Source: Desulfobacteraceae bacterium
GTDB lineage: Bacteria; Desulfobacterota; DSM-4660; Desulfatiglandales; HGW-15
Assembly: GCA_003819975.1 (NCBI GenBank)
Contig: RPPU01000276.1
Span: 1 to 6,360 of the forward strand
Direction: 5' to 3'
DNA: 6,360 nt
Below the pieces are notes generated by a model. That model ran no database searches, had not been told where the DNA came from, and saw nothing but the letters and a program-made list of their open reading frames with translations. The translations under genes and the position numbers were made by a program. This document shows, piece by piece, positions 1 through 4,446 of the stretch (position 1 is the first letter of the stretch; each line of letters begins with the position of its first letter).

Positions 1-34
1 CGGGAAAAATAGGGTTCCCGGGATCAAGGGGTCC

Positions 35-82
35 GTAGAGACCCGTAGAGATATAAAATTATCTCTACGCGTATGTCTCTAC
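35..82. repeat. Nested double inverted repeat (GTAGAGA palindrome)
   Basis: Two inverted repeats sit one inside the other. The outer arms are GTAGAGAC (35-42) and GTCTCTAC (75-82). The inner arms are CGTAGAGATA (44-53) and TATCTCTACG (60-69), with the AT-only loop TAAAAT. Inner and outer arms share the word GTAGAGA. The whole block could fold into one interrupted 18-bp hairpin. There is no run of T after it, so it is not a typical intrinsic terminator. It may be a dispersed palindromic element, or a 3' structure of a gene left of the window. The symmetry is directly visible; the function is unknown. Confidence 0.6.
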
Positions 83-96
83 TTTCAAGGAGCCAA

Positions 97-131
97 GGGG
101 TTGATCCGCCTTCGCAAGGCCTAGGGCGGAC
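97..131 (+). repeat. Dispersed hairpin repeat, copy A
   Basis: This 35-base element contains TCCGCC and GGCGGA as complementary arms around a CTTCG/CTA-containing loop. Its reverse complement recurs at 2350-2384, where 29 of 35 positions agree. The differences lie in the loop and just after the GGGGT start, which is the pattern expected when the stem is conserved. It is probably one member of a genome-wide intergenic palindrome family. Confidence 0.6.
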
Positions 132-137
132 AGGGGG

Positions 138-164
138 TGTAGGGGCGAACGGCGGTTCGCCCTT
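138..164 (+). repeat. GTAGGGGC hairpin repeat, unit 1
   Basis: The unit starts TGTAGGGGC and ends GCCCTT. In between is a perfect 8-bp stem, GGGCGAAC (143-150) with GTTCGCCC (155-162), closed by a 4-base loop. A second unit with the same ends but a different stem follows one base after it ends. Short palindromes starting GTAGGGGC are familiar from intergenic regions of many environmental bacterial genomes. That parallel is from memory and was not searched. Confidence 0.6.
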
Positions 165-165
165 C

Positions 166-193
166 TGTAGGGGCAGGCCTTGCGCCTGCCCTT
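166..193 (+). repeat. GTAGGGGC hairpin repeat, unit 2
   Basis: This unit has the same TGTAGGGGC start and GCCCTT end as the unit before it, but a different stem: GGGCAGGC (171-178) with GCCTGCCC (184-191) and a 5-base loop. The ends are constant while the stem covaries, so the fold rather than the sequence appears to be kept. Confidence 0.6.
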
Positions 194-253
194 AATTGTC
201 AAACCATGAAAGCCATCGGAACTAAAGAATATAGATATTTTGCGGGGTGATTC

Positions 254-271
254 AAATCAAAACATTGATTT
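254..271 (+). promoter_or_regulatory. Small hairpin upstream of the 286 start
   Basis: AAATCAA (254-260) and TTGATTT (265-271) are perfect 7-bp arms with a 4-base loop. They end one base before an AAGGGA ribosome-binding-like sequence (273-278), which lies 7 bases from the ATG at 286. The hairpin could affect ribosome access to the first frame of the membrane gene. The stem is AT-rich and could be chance. Confidence 0.25.
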
Positions 272-285
272 TAAGGGAATGATCC

Positions 286-528
286 ATGAATCAAACGGAT
301 CCAAAAGAAATGATATTGATAAGAAGCTCCTCCTATGACAAGCCAATGTCTCGGCCTAAAAAATATGCCCTGTTTGTTTTCTTTGCGTTTATTATTCTGC
401 TCCCTATTGTATATGGGATAAGACTAATCCGCCCGGTTTGGCATCAAATATCCGGTCCGATCTTAACGGATTTTTTTTCTAAAACAGCTGCAAGAAATCA
501 TGAAAAATCCAATGGAACCGTTGTCTGA
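286..528 (+). CDS. Small membrane ORF, likely N-terminal piece of a frameshifted membrane protein
   Basis: This 80-residue frame starts at an ATG with AAGGGA 7 bases upstream. It has a polar N-terminus (1-26), a basic stretch RPKK and then one strong hydrophobic helix at about 27-48, which fits an inner-membrane segment. After residue 62 the reading passes a run of eight T (471-478), and the last 16 or so residues are polar and featureless. The next frame is already open from position 467. Leaving out one T would continue this protein as DFFLKQLQEIM into the next frame, giving a natural helix-linker-helix. The last residues are therefore probably out-of-frame. I recognise no family from this piece alone. 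It could also be a genuine single-pass small protein. Confidence 0.55.
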   Translation: MNQTDPKEMILIRSSSYDKPMSRPKKYALFVFFAFIILLPIVYGIRLIRPVWHQISGPILTDFFSKTAARNHEKSNGTVV

Positions 529-1033
529 AATGATGCCTTTGCTGTTGGCGATAGCGGCGATTGGAATGATACGGTTAAGAAAAAAGGAGCGACTGGTTTT
601 CAATGCCGAGGGCATTCATTATCAGCCTCCCTTTTTTCGCTTATTCAGGCTAATCAGTCCCGAATGGCGAGTGCTTTGGACGGAAGTAAAAGAGATCAGG
701 ATAAAACCGTTAAGATATAGGAACCTTCCGGATTCTATTGTTCTTGAAATCCATACAGGGAGTCAATGTTATCGGATTAGGCCTTTTCATTGGTTGGATC
801 CCGATCATTCTTCGGCCGAACAATATCGATCCTCAAGATTGATGTGGGTTCGCAACACGGAGAGATTACATGCTTTATGGTTGGAACATCCCCTTATTCG
901 TTTTCTGGAACAAATCGACCGGGCTCCGAAGACGAATGATCTTTTTTTGCCTACCTTGTTTGATTTCGATTTGATGAAAAACGCACATACCCGGACGACC
1001 ATTCTTCTTTTTTTCTTGTTTTTTTCTATGTGA
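500..1033 (+). CDS. Membrane-anchored PH-like domain protein (middle piece)
   Basis: This frame encodes 177 residues. A short hydrophobic helix (about 12-24) is followed by a basic stop (RLRKKER, 25-31). The next stretch, LVFNAEGIHYQPP with WRVLWTEVKEIRI at 56-68, has the beta-strand pattern of bacterial PH-like domains found behind two membrane helices, for example the STM3941-type family. The resemblance is by pattern only. By the positive-inside rule this domain faces the cytoplasm. The C-terminus (166-177) is a T-run-encoded hydrophobic tail that stops at once. No ribosome site is convincing for the ATG at 500; ATG codons at 512, 530 and 533 are alternatives. It overlaps the upstream frame by 29 bases and the downstream frame by GTGA. 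It is best read as the middle of a longer protein, so the start given is only nominal. Confidence 0.55.
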   Translation: MKNPMEPLSEMMPLLLAIAAIGMIRLRKKERLVFNAEGIHYQPPFFRLFRLISPEWRVLWTEVKEIRIKPLRYRNLPDSIVLEIHTGSQCYRIRPFHWLDPDHSSAEQYRSSRLMWVRNTERLHALWLEHPLIRFLEQIDRAPKTNDLFLPTLFDFDLMKNAHTRTTILLFFLFFSM

Positions 1034-1494
1034 TCGTCGATTCAATGGTCCATACGGAAGTTTATACGGGTCGGCCGTTTTATGAATCTTTTATCTTCAT
1101 AGCGGTTGTTACGGGAGCGCTGAGCTATTTGTGGCTCAAAAAGTCCCATGCACCGCGCAAAGAAACAATGGTCCTTGCCGTTCTGCTGGGGGCGGTTGTC
1201 GGGTTCGCCGCTTACCCCGGCGCTTTGCGGCTCAATCAGTTGACGGATCAGCAAGGGCTGCAAAGCTATGATTATCAAATGCAGGCTGATTATTCCTTTA
1301 TCCCGGACCGGAAAGACTTGCCGGTTTTGACTTTTCCGCGAGAACGGAATATGTGGTCACGGTATCCCAAGGGCTATCGGTACGCGTTTAGGTTGCGAAA
1401 AGGGGGCTTGGGTTTTTATCAAGTCGATCTGGCGCCGGTTTATGAAAAATTTCAACAGGATTGGTACGGTAAAAAGACTGGTTCATCAAAGTAG
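1030..1494 (+). CDS. Hypothetical membrane protein (C-terminal piece)
   Basis: This frame encodes 154 residues from a GTG that overlaps the previous stop (GTGA). It has two hydrophobic helices, about 20-36 and 47-66, and then a soluble C-terminal region (67-154) rich in Tyr, Arg and Pro that matches no family I know. The frame is open upstream to 964. One extra T in either T7 run would join it to the middle piece and make a full helix of the form ILLFFLVFFYVIVDSMV, which neither frame has by itself. It lies in the same frame as the 286 ORF. The GTG start may be only apparent. The gene ends 24 bp from the convergent vapC, with no clear terminator between them. Confidence 0.55.
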   Translation: MIVDSMVHTEVYTGRPFYESFIFIAVVTGALSYLWLKKSHAPRKETMVLAVLLGAVVGFAAYPGALRLNQLTDQQGLQSYDYQMQADYSFIPDRKDLPVLTFPRERNMWSRYPKGYRYAFRLRKGGLGFYQVDLAPVYEKFQQDWYGKKTGSSK

Positions 1495-1518
1495 GACAAA
1501 TGGATTTTTCCTCGGATT

Positions 1519-1926
1519 CTATAATCGGCTTCTGTCGAATACTTTTAGCGGGCAAACGGAAGCAATGCGATCAAAATCCGTGTCTTCATGCAATAAGATT
1601 AGTTTATTTTCAATGGCGGTTTGAGCAATAATGCAATCCGCGGTCTTTCGAATGGTGATCCCTTGCCGGCGGCAACGCCGATAAATTTGAGCGGCTTTAA
1701 TATAAGATTGGGGATTGTCAAAAATATAGATTGGAAATTGCAGAAGATGCTTTTTAGCCAATTCAAAATCTTTTTCGGTTTTAAAACCCTGCAGAACTTC
1801 CGTCACAATAAATCCTGATAGGCAAATATCCTCTTCAGCTACAATAAAATCTTCCAACAGGCGGACCGTGGGTGAATCGAGTTCGTTAAAAAAACCTATC
1901 CATACGGATGTATCAACCAATATCAT
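1519..1926 (-). CDS. vapC: PIN-domain ribonuclease toxin, VapC family
   Basis: This 135-residue protein has the expected length and motif order of a VapC toxin. It opens with ILVDTSVWI (Asp5), then VTEVLQG (Glu43), KTADCIIA (Asp97) and LLHEDTDFDRIA (Asp115/Asp117). Those acidic residues form the Mg-binding PIN nuclease site, and all are present, so the toxin looks intact. VapC toxins cut RNA, commonly tRNA or rRNA, and are held inactive by VapB; the target of this one cannot be read from the sequence. It starts inside the end of vapB with a 14-base overlap, which points to translational coupling and a shared transcript. It runs convergent to the membrane gene on the other strand. Family assignment is strong; subfamily is not attempted. 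Confidence 0.93.
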   Translation of the reverse strand: MILVDTSVWIGFFNELDSPTVRLLEDFIVAEEDICLSGFIVTEVLQGFKTEKDFELAKKHLLQFPIYIFDNPQSYIKAAQIYRRCRRQGITIRKTADCIIAQTAIENKLILLHEDTDFDRIASVCPLKVFDRSRL

Positions 1927-2122
1927 GGAATCGGGAACTCCTCATATCTTCCAAATCGCCTTCCCAGCAAAGCTTTCCCTTGAGTTTTAAAATGTTTTTT
2001 CTTTCTTTCCTTCTAATCAGTTCCTTTAAGGCAAAATCGATCAGTTGTTTTTTAGTTTGAATGCCGGTGTAAAGGAAGCCTTTCTTGATAAGATCATCAT
2101 CGATTACAATGTTGGTTCGCAT
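1913..2122 (-). CDS. vapB: VapB-type antitoxin
   Basis: This 69-residue protein begins MRTNIVIDDDLIKKGF and continues TGIQTKKQLIDFALKELIRR. That is the ribbon-helix-helix DNA-binding pattern of the VapB antitoxin family whose members typically begin MRTNI(V/A)IDD. The C-terminal half (LKLKGKLCWEGDLEDMRSSR) carries the GK..WEGDL.DMR motif, which in this family binds and blocks the VapC active site. The start is clear: on the minus strand GGAGG lies 7 bases before the ATG. As in other vapBC pairs, the antitoxin is first and probably represses its own promoter, alone or with VapC. A fitting palindrome overlaps that promoter. The gene appears intact. Confidence 0.92.
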   Translation of the reverse strand: MRTNIVIDDDLIKKGFLYTGIQTKKQLIDFALKELIRRKERKNILKLKGKLCWEGDLEDMRSSRFHDIG

Positions 2123-2129
2123 GGTTCCG

Positions 2130-2134
2130 CCTCC
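2130..2134 (-). promoter_or_regulatory. Ribosome binding site of vapB
   Basis: On the minus strand the sequence GGAGG lies 7 bases before the vapB ATG. It is a strong site, and the predicted transcript start is only a few bases upstream, so the vapBC leader would be about a dozen bases long. Confidence 0.75.
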
Positions 2135-2136
2135 GA

Positions 2137-2166
2137 ATACACATTTTAAGGTTAATGGATGTGTAT
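2137..2166. promoter_or_regulatory. Probable VapBC operator (8-bp inverted repeat)
   Basis: ATACACAT (2137-2144) and ATGTGTAT (2159-2166) are perfect inverted arms whose centres are 22 bp apart, about two helical turns. One arm overlaps the -10 box and the other touches the -35 box. A ribbon-helix-helix repressor bound here would block RNA polymerase, which is the usual autoregulation of vapBC pairs. The arms are directly visible; binding is inferred. Confidence 0.6.
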
Positions 2167-2171
2167 GTCAA
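2143..2171 (-). promoter_or_regulatory. Sigma70-type promoter of vapBC
   Basis: On the minus strand a perfect -35 TTGACA (2166-2171) is followed after exactly 17 bases by TAAAAT (2143-2148), one base from the -10 consensus. It points at vapB, and transcription should start near 2136. It is the best promoter match in the window. Confidence 0.8.
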
Positions 2172-2389
2172 TTTTATTTTTGATTGCCTGACGATTGGAG
2201 AGGTTTTGTCCTTGTCCCCGGAACCCTGTTTTTTCACCCCTTGATTTTTGTTCTGACCCCGCGCTTTCTTGGTTTGGTTTCTATGCCTTTGGCTTTTACC
2301 CTCGCTCCCGAGGCCCCTGCTCTCCATCCCTCGGTCCCTCGGCCTCCTCGTCCGCCGTAGGCTTGCCGAAGGCGGATTGACCCCTACCT
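2172..2389. other. Non-coding spacer between trmJ and vapB, pyrimidine-rich on the plus strand
   Basis: I see no credible gene here. The plus strand is strongly T/C-biased, with words such as CCCCTT and CCCTCGG and an exact 8-bp tandem duplication of TCCCTCGG (2327-2342). Open frames on both strands are low-complexity by-products of the bias. The segment ends with the inverted copy of the hairpin repeat at 2350-2384. The words AGGGTTCC and CAAGG also occur on the minus strand near 2211-2230 and on the plus strand at 11-29, so this spacer and the left edge of the window share repeat vocabulary. Confidence 0.5.
2350..2384 (-). repeat. Dispersed hairpin repeat, copy B
   Basis: This is the reverse-orientation partner of the element at 97-131, identical at 29 of 35 positions. 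The TCCGCC/GGCGGA arms are at 2351-2356 and 2371-2376. It lies 5 bases past the trmJ stop codon and could form a 3' hairpin on that transcript, but no T-run follows, so I do not call it a terminator. Confidence 0.6.
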
Positions 2390-3163
2390 TTAACCCTTCT
2401 TTTCATCCTGTTCTTTTCTTTTGAACCTTTCGAGCTGATCCGTATACCAATCTATTTGACGGCAGATGCCGCGGATTATTTTGACTTCACGGCCGCGTAA
2501 GTCATAGCGGGCCAAGAAGCGGCGGATGTTGAGCATCCAATGTTCCGGATTCTCGGGGTTGATGAAGCCGATTTTCAGCAGGGCTTCGCGCAGATGCGTA
2601 TACATATTTTCCTGCTCGAATTTGTCCGCCAGGCGCGGTATAAATTTTTCAGACGGCGCCCGGCAGAGCAGGGCCAGTTCATAACAGAAGATCAACACGG
2701 CATGGGCCAAGTTCAGAGAGGAAAAATCGATCGTAGGTATGGTGGCGATGGTATCGCAATGGCGTAAATGTTCGTTGGAAAGACCGCGGTCTTCAGGTCC
2801 GAATAAAATCGCAATTCGATTATGTTGCGAAAGATCGATCAATTCCTGAGCCAATTCGCGGGGATGCAAAATAGCAGGCCGGCGGGCGCCGATACGGGCG
2901 GTGGTGCCGACAATATATTGGAAAGGTCCAATGGCGGTCAAAAAATCGTCGGTATATTCCATTTCTTGAATAATATCGATGGAATTGCCGGTGGCCATGC
3001 GCACGACCCGTTTAAGGTCGCAATTATCGGGTTTGACCACGATCAAATGGGATAAGCCCATATTATTCATAGCCCGGGCGCAGGCGCCGATATTTTCCGG
3101 GATCTGAGGGTTTACCAGAATAATGGCGATATGAGCGAATTTCAGGTTGGAGGTCGTATTCAT
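2390..3163 (-). CDS. trmJ: tRNA (cytidine/uridine-2'-O-)-methyltransferase, TrmJ family
   Basis: This SpoU/TrmD-fold (SPOUT) methyltransferase of 257 residues has the three family motifs in order. Motif 1 is VNPQIPENIGACARAMNN (17-34), motif 2 ILFGPEDRGLSNEHL (119-133), and motif 3 IPTIDFSSLNLAHAV (142-156); motifs 2 and 3 form the knotted SAM site. A TrmJ-type C-terminal tail follows, with LREALLKIGF and RGREVKIIRGI. TrmJ methylates the ribose 2'-OH at tRNA position 32 in the cytoplasm, working as a dimer. I chose the ATG at 3161-3163 because AAGGA lies 9 bases before it; an in-frame ATG at 3170-3172 would touch that site directly. It is transcribed away from the CsgG-like operon. The family call is firm; the exact tRNA target is inferred from the family. 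Confidence 0.88.
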   Translation of the reverse strand: MNTTSNLKFAHIAIILVNPQIPENIGACARAMNNMGLSHLIVVKPDNCDLKRVVRMATGNSIDIIQEMEYTDDFLTAIGPFQYIVGTTARIGARRPAILHPRELAQELIDLSQHNRIAILFGPEDRGLSNEHLRHCDTIATIPTIDFSSLNLAHAVLIFCYELALLCRAPSEKFIPRLADKFEQENMYTHLREALLKIGFINPENPEHWMLNIRRFLARYDLRGREVKIIRGICRQIDWYTDQLERFKRKEQDEKKG

Positions 3164-3233
3164 TGGATTCATTCCTTTTTCCAGGCTTAGGCTCCTGAAG
3201 AAGCGTTTAGGCCTGTGATCAGATCCGGCGCCA

Positions 3234-3336
3234 AATCGCTTCAGAAGCCAAGCGATTGTAAAGCGCTTTTGGAACCAAGCGCTTGTAAATCGCTTCAGAG
3301 GCCAAGCGCTTGTAAAGCGCTTTTAACCAAGCGCTT
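3234..3336. repeat. Tandem array of eight AAGCGCTT palindromic octamers
   Basis: Octamers start at 3234, 3250, 3261, 3277, 3288, 3304, 3315 and 3329. Five are perfect AAGCGCTT palindromes (3261, 3277, 3304, 3315, 3329). Three differ by one base: AATCGCTT at 3234 and 3288, and AAGCGATT at 3250. Steps alternate 16 and 11 bp, giving a 27-bp unit beginning CCAAGCGCTTGTAAAGCGC, with a last step of 14. A degenerate copy, AAGCGTTT, is at 3201. The array fills the divergent space between trmJ and the envelope operon and ends 2 bp before a -35 box. It may be an operator array, a structured leader or an expanded simple repeat. It is not CRISPR, since there are no unique spacers. Confidence 0.8.
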
Positions 3337-3338
3337 CA

Positions 3339-3367
3339 TTGACAGCGGTTTGAATTTAATATAGATT
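3339..3367 (+). promoter_or_regulatory. Probable sigma70-type promoter of the CsgG-like operon
   Basis: A perfect TTGACA (3339-3344) is followed after 17 bases by TAGATT (3362-3367), which keeps the key T, A and final T of the -10 consensus; TATAGA two bases earlier is an alternative. It faces the operon, with an expected start near 3374 and a leader of about 110 bases. The -35 box begins 2 bp after the last palindromic octamer, so a protein bound to the array could touch RNA polymerase. Confidence 0.6.
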
Positions 3368-3381
3368 AAGTGCGTTTCACA

Positions 3382-3489
3382 ATGAAAAAATATAAACATT
3401 TCAGCTTATTGAAAACTCAGGGTGATCCAAGTCTTGTTTTTTCAAAAAGCCAAATAAAGATCAACCTTTGCGAGAGGAGAAAGTCATGA
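3382..3489 (+). CDS. Possible 35-codon leader ORF overlapping the operon start
   Basis: The first ATG after the predicted promoter opens a 35-codon frame beginning MKKYKHFSLLKTQGD. Its stop TGA overlaps the ATG of the CsgG-like gene as ATGA, the classic coupling arrangement. It has no good ribosome binding site and matches no known peptide. With a start near 3374 it would be almost leaderless. The overlap may be chance, because the downstream gene has its own strong ribosome site within this frame. Confidence 0.25.
   Translation: MKKYKHFSLLKTQGDPSLVFSKSQIKINLCERRKS
3473..3479 (+). promoter_or_regulatory. Ribosome binding site deciding the start of the CsgG-like gene
   Basis: AGAGGAG ends 6 bases before the ATG at 3486. 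This fixes that ATG as the start, in place of the in-frame TTG at 3468, which lies upstream of the site. Confidence 0.8.
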
Positions 3490-4403
3490 AAAAAGTTCAA
3501 TGGATTTTAATCGGATTGGGTGTTTTTTGTTTTCTGTTCGCGAACAGCTTGTCTGTTTGGGCAGCCGGCAACAAGATGCGCTACAGCATTGTGGTAAAGA
3601 AATTCGAAAACAAGTCGAACTGGTCGGGCCAGTGGGATCTGGGCGATGCCTGGGGCGCGGTCTTGACCGATTCTTTGGTTCAAACCGGTAAATTCATTGT
3701 GCTGGGCGAGACCGACATGCGGCAGGCAGCCATGGAAGAACAGGATTTCGCGGCCAGCGACCGGGCTGCCGGGGGCGGAAAAAAAGTCAAGACCGGCAAG
3801 ATGACGCCGGCGCAGTTGATTGTCAAAGGTGAAATCACCCATTTTGCCGAAGATACGGCGGGCGGGGCCGGCGGAGTTTCCTTCAAAGGTATTCGGGTGG
3901 GAGCCAAGGGGGGTGCGTCCGAGATCAATGTGGTCATGTATATTGTGGATTCAACCACCGGCCAGGTCATGGCTTCGAAAAAATGCTACGGCAAAATCAC
4001 CAACACCGGCCTTTCGGTCGGCCTGACCCGCAATCAGTTTGACGGCGATGTCTCCGGGTTCAGGAAAACCAATGCCGGTAAAGCCGTGGAAAAAGCCGTG
4101 GATGAAGGCGTGGCCTTCATGACCGAGAAGATCTCCCAGGTTCCCTGGATGGCGAACGTCTTGCTGGTCAAGGCGGATAAAATTTACATCAACCGCGGCA
4201 CGCGCGAAGGAGTTGAAAAAGGCCAAACCTTCGATGTCGGAACCGCCGAAGCGCTTGAAGATGAAGAGACCGGCGAGACCTTGGATTACGATCTGGAAAA
4301 GACGGGCAAAATCGAAGTCGTATCGGTCAAGGAAAAGACTTCCATTTGCAAGGTGGTTAAAGGAAAAGTCGCAAAAGGGATGACGGTGATGCTGCCGGAA
4401 TAA
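3486..4403 (+). CDS. CsgG-family outer-membrane/periplasmic protein with FlgT-C-like tail
   Basis: The protein has 305 residues. Residues 1-26 are a signal peptide (MKK, hydrophobic core, cleavage after VWA). Residues 33-220 fit the CsgG fold: RYSIVVKKFEN, then LGDAWGAVLTDSLVQTGKFIV, AQLIVKGEITHF, a Gly-rich stretch (125-145), INVVMYIVDSTTGQVMASKK and a second Gly-containing stretch before AVEKAVDEGVAF. In curli CsgG the two corresponding stretches are the hairpins that build the outer-membrane barrel. Residues 224-305 are an added domain with INRGTREGVEKGQTF, ETGETLDYDLEKTGKIEV and a closing strand, resembling the C-terminal domain of FlgT. Unlike E. coli CsgG it has no lipobox (Cys15 lies in the hydrophobic core after Val-Phe). 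It is the first gene of the operon. A pore or ring role is inferred; no curli subunit is seen nearby. Confidence 0.8.
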   Translation: MKKVQWILIGLGVFCFLFANSLSVWAAGNKMRYSIVVKKFENKSNWSGQWDLGDAWGAVLTDSLVQTGKFIVLGETDMRQAAMEEQDFAASDRAAGGGKKVKTGKMTPAQLIVKGEITHFAEDTAGGAGGVSFKGIRVGAKGGASEINVVMYIVDSTTGQVMASKKCYGKITNTGLSVGLTRNQFDGDVSGFRKTNAGKAVEKAVDEGVAFMTEKISQVPWMANVLLVKADKIYINRGTREGVEKGQTFDVGTAEALEDEETGETLDYDLEKTGKIEVVSVKEKTSICKVVKGKVAKGMTVMLPE

Positions 4404-4425
4404 AAACAAGCTTGCGCTTGTTTTT
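4402..4425 (+). terminator. Hairpin with T-tract at the stop codon, possible partial terminator
   Basis: AAAAACAAGC (4402-4411) and GCTTGTTTTT (4416-4425) form a perfect 10-bp stem with loop TTGC. The left arm starts inside the stop codon TAA, and the T5 falls in the right arm. The GC content is low and the next gene's ribosome site comes 10 bases later, so it may only weaken transcription or protect the 3' end of the first message. Confidence 0.45.
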
Positions 4426-4446
4426 ATGTTAAAAAGGAGTCTGCTC

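Larger units (their letters stand above)
286..1494 (+). pseudogene. Composite: one approximately 402-aa membrane protein gene with two compensating frameshifts
   Basis: The three frames above read 1-2-1 and together span exactly 403 codons including the stop. The shifts fall on or beside T8 (471-478) and T7 (1008-1014 or 1019-1025). The restored protein would have about five membrane helices: residues 27-48, a second just before the PH-like domain, a third rebuilt at the second junction, and two more near the C-terminus. A soluble tail ends the protein. Possible causes are homopolymer errors in the assembly, transcriptional slippage or phase variation, or true decay. One gained and one lost T would restore the frame, which suits sequencing error or slippage. 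The function is unknown. The segment is visibly more AT-rich than the operon at 3486-6360. Confidence 0.5.

Noticed and set aside
2097..2327. Minus-strand 76-codon frame as a gene
   Set aside because: It overlaps the vapB start and promoter and is low-complexity Lys/Gln/Ser/Gly sequence caused by the purine-rich strand.
2195..2380. Plus-strand 61-codon frame as a gene
   Set aside because: Its Pro/Ser/Phe-rich composition simply mirrors the T/C bias, and it has no ribosome site or domain.
3164..3172. ATG at 3170-3172 as the trmJ start
   Set aside because: The AAGGA site directly abuts it with no spacing, while the ATG at 3161-3163 has 9 bases of spacing. It is not fully excluded.
3234..3336. 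CRISPR-like array
   Set aside because: The 27-bp units are joined without unique spacers, are imperfect, and are made of short palindromes. No cas gene is nearby.
3234..3336. Replication-origin iterons
   Set aside because: I see no DnaA boxes, no AT-rich unwinding element next to the array, and no replication initiator gene in the window.
3468..3485. TTG at 3468 as the start of the CsgG-like gene
   Set aside because: The strong AGAGGAG site lies after it and is correctly spaced for the ATG at 3486, which also gives a proper signal peptide.
3370..3485. Riboswitch in the leader of the CsgG-like gene
   Set aside because: I find no known aptamer core and no strong set of stems in this AT-rich leader.
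4426..4446. ATG at 4426 as the start of the FlgT-like gene
   Set aside because: The AGGAG site at 4435-4439 lies downstream of it and serves the ATG at 4447. The ATG at 4426 abuts the hairpin arm.
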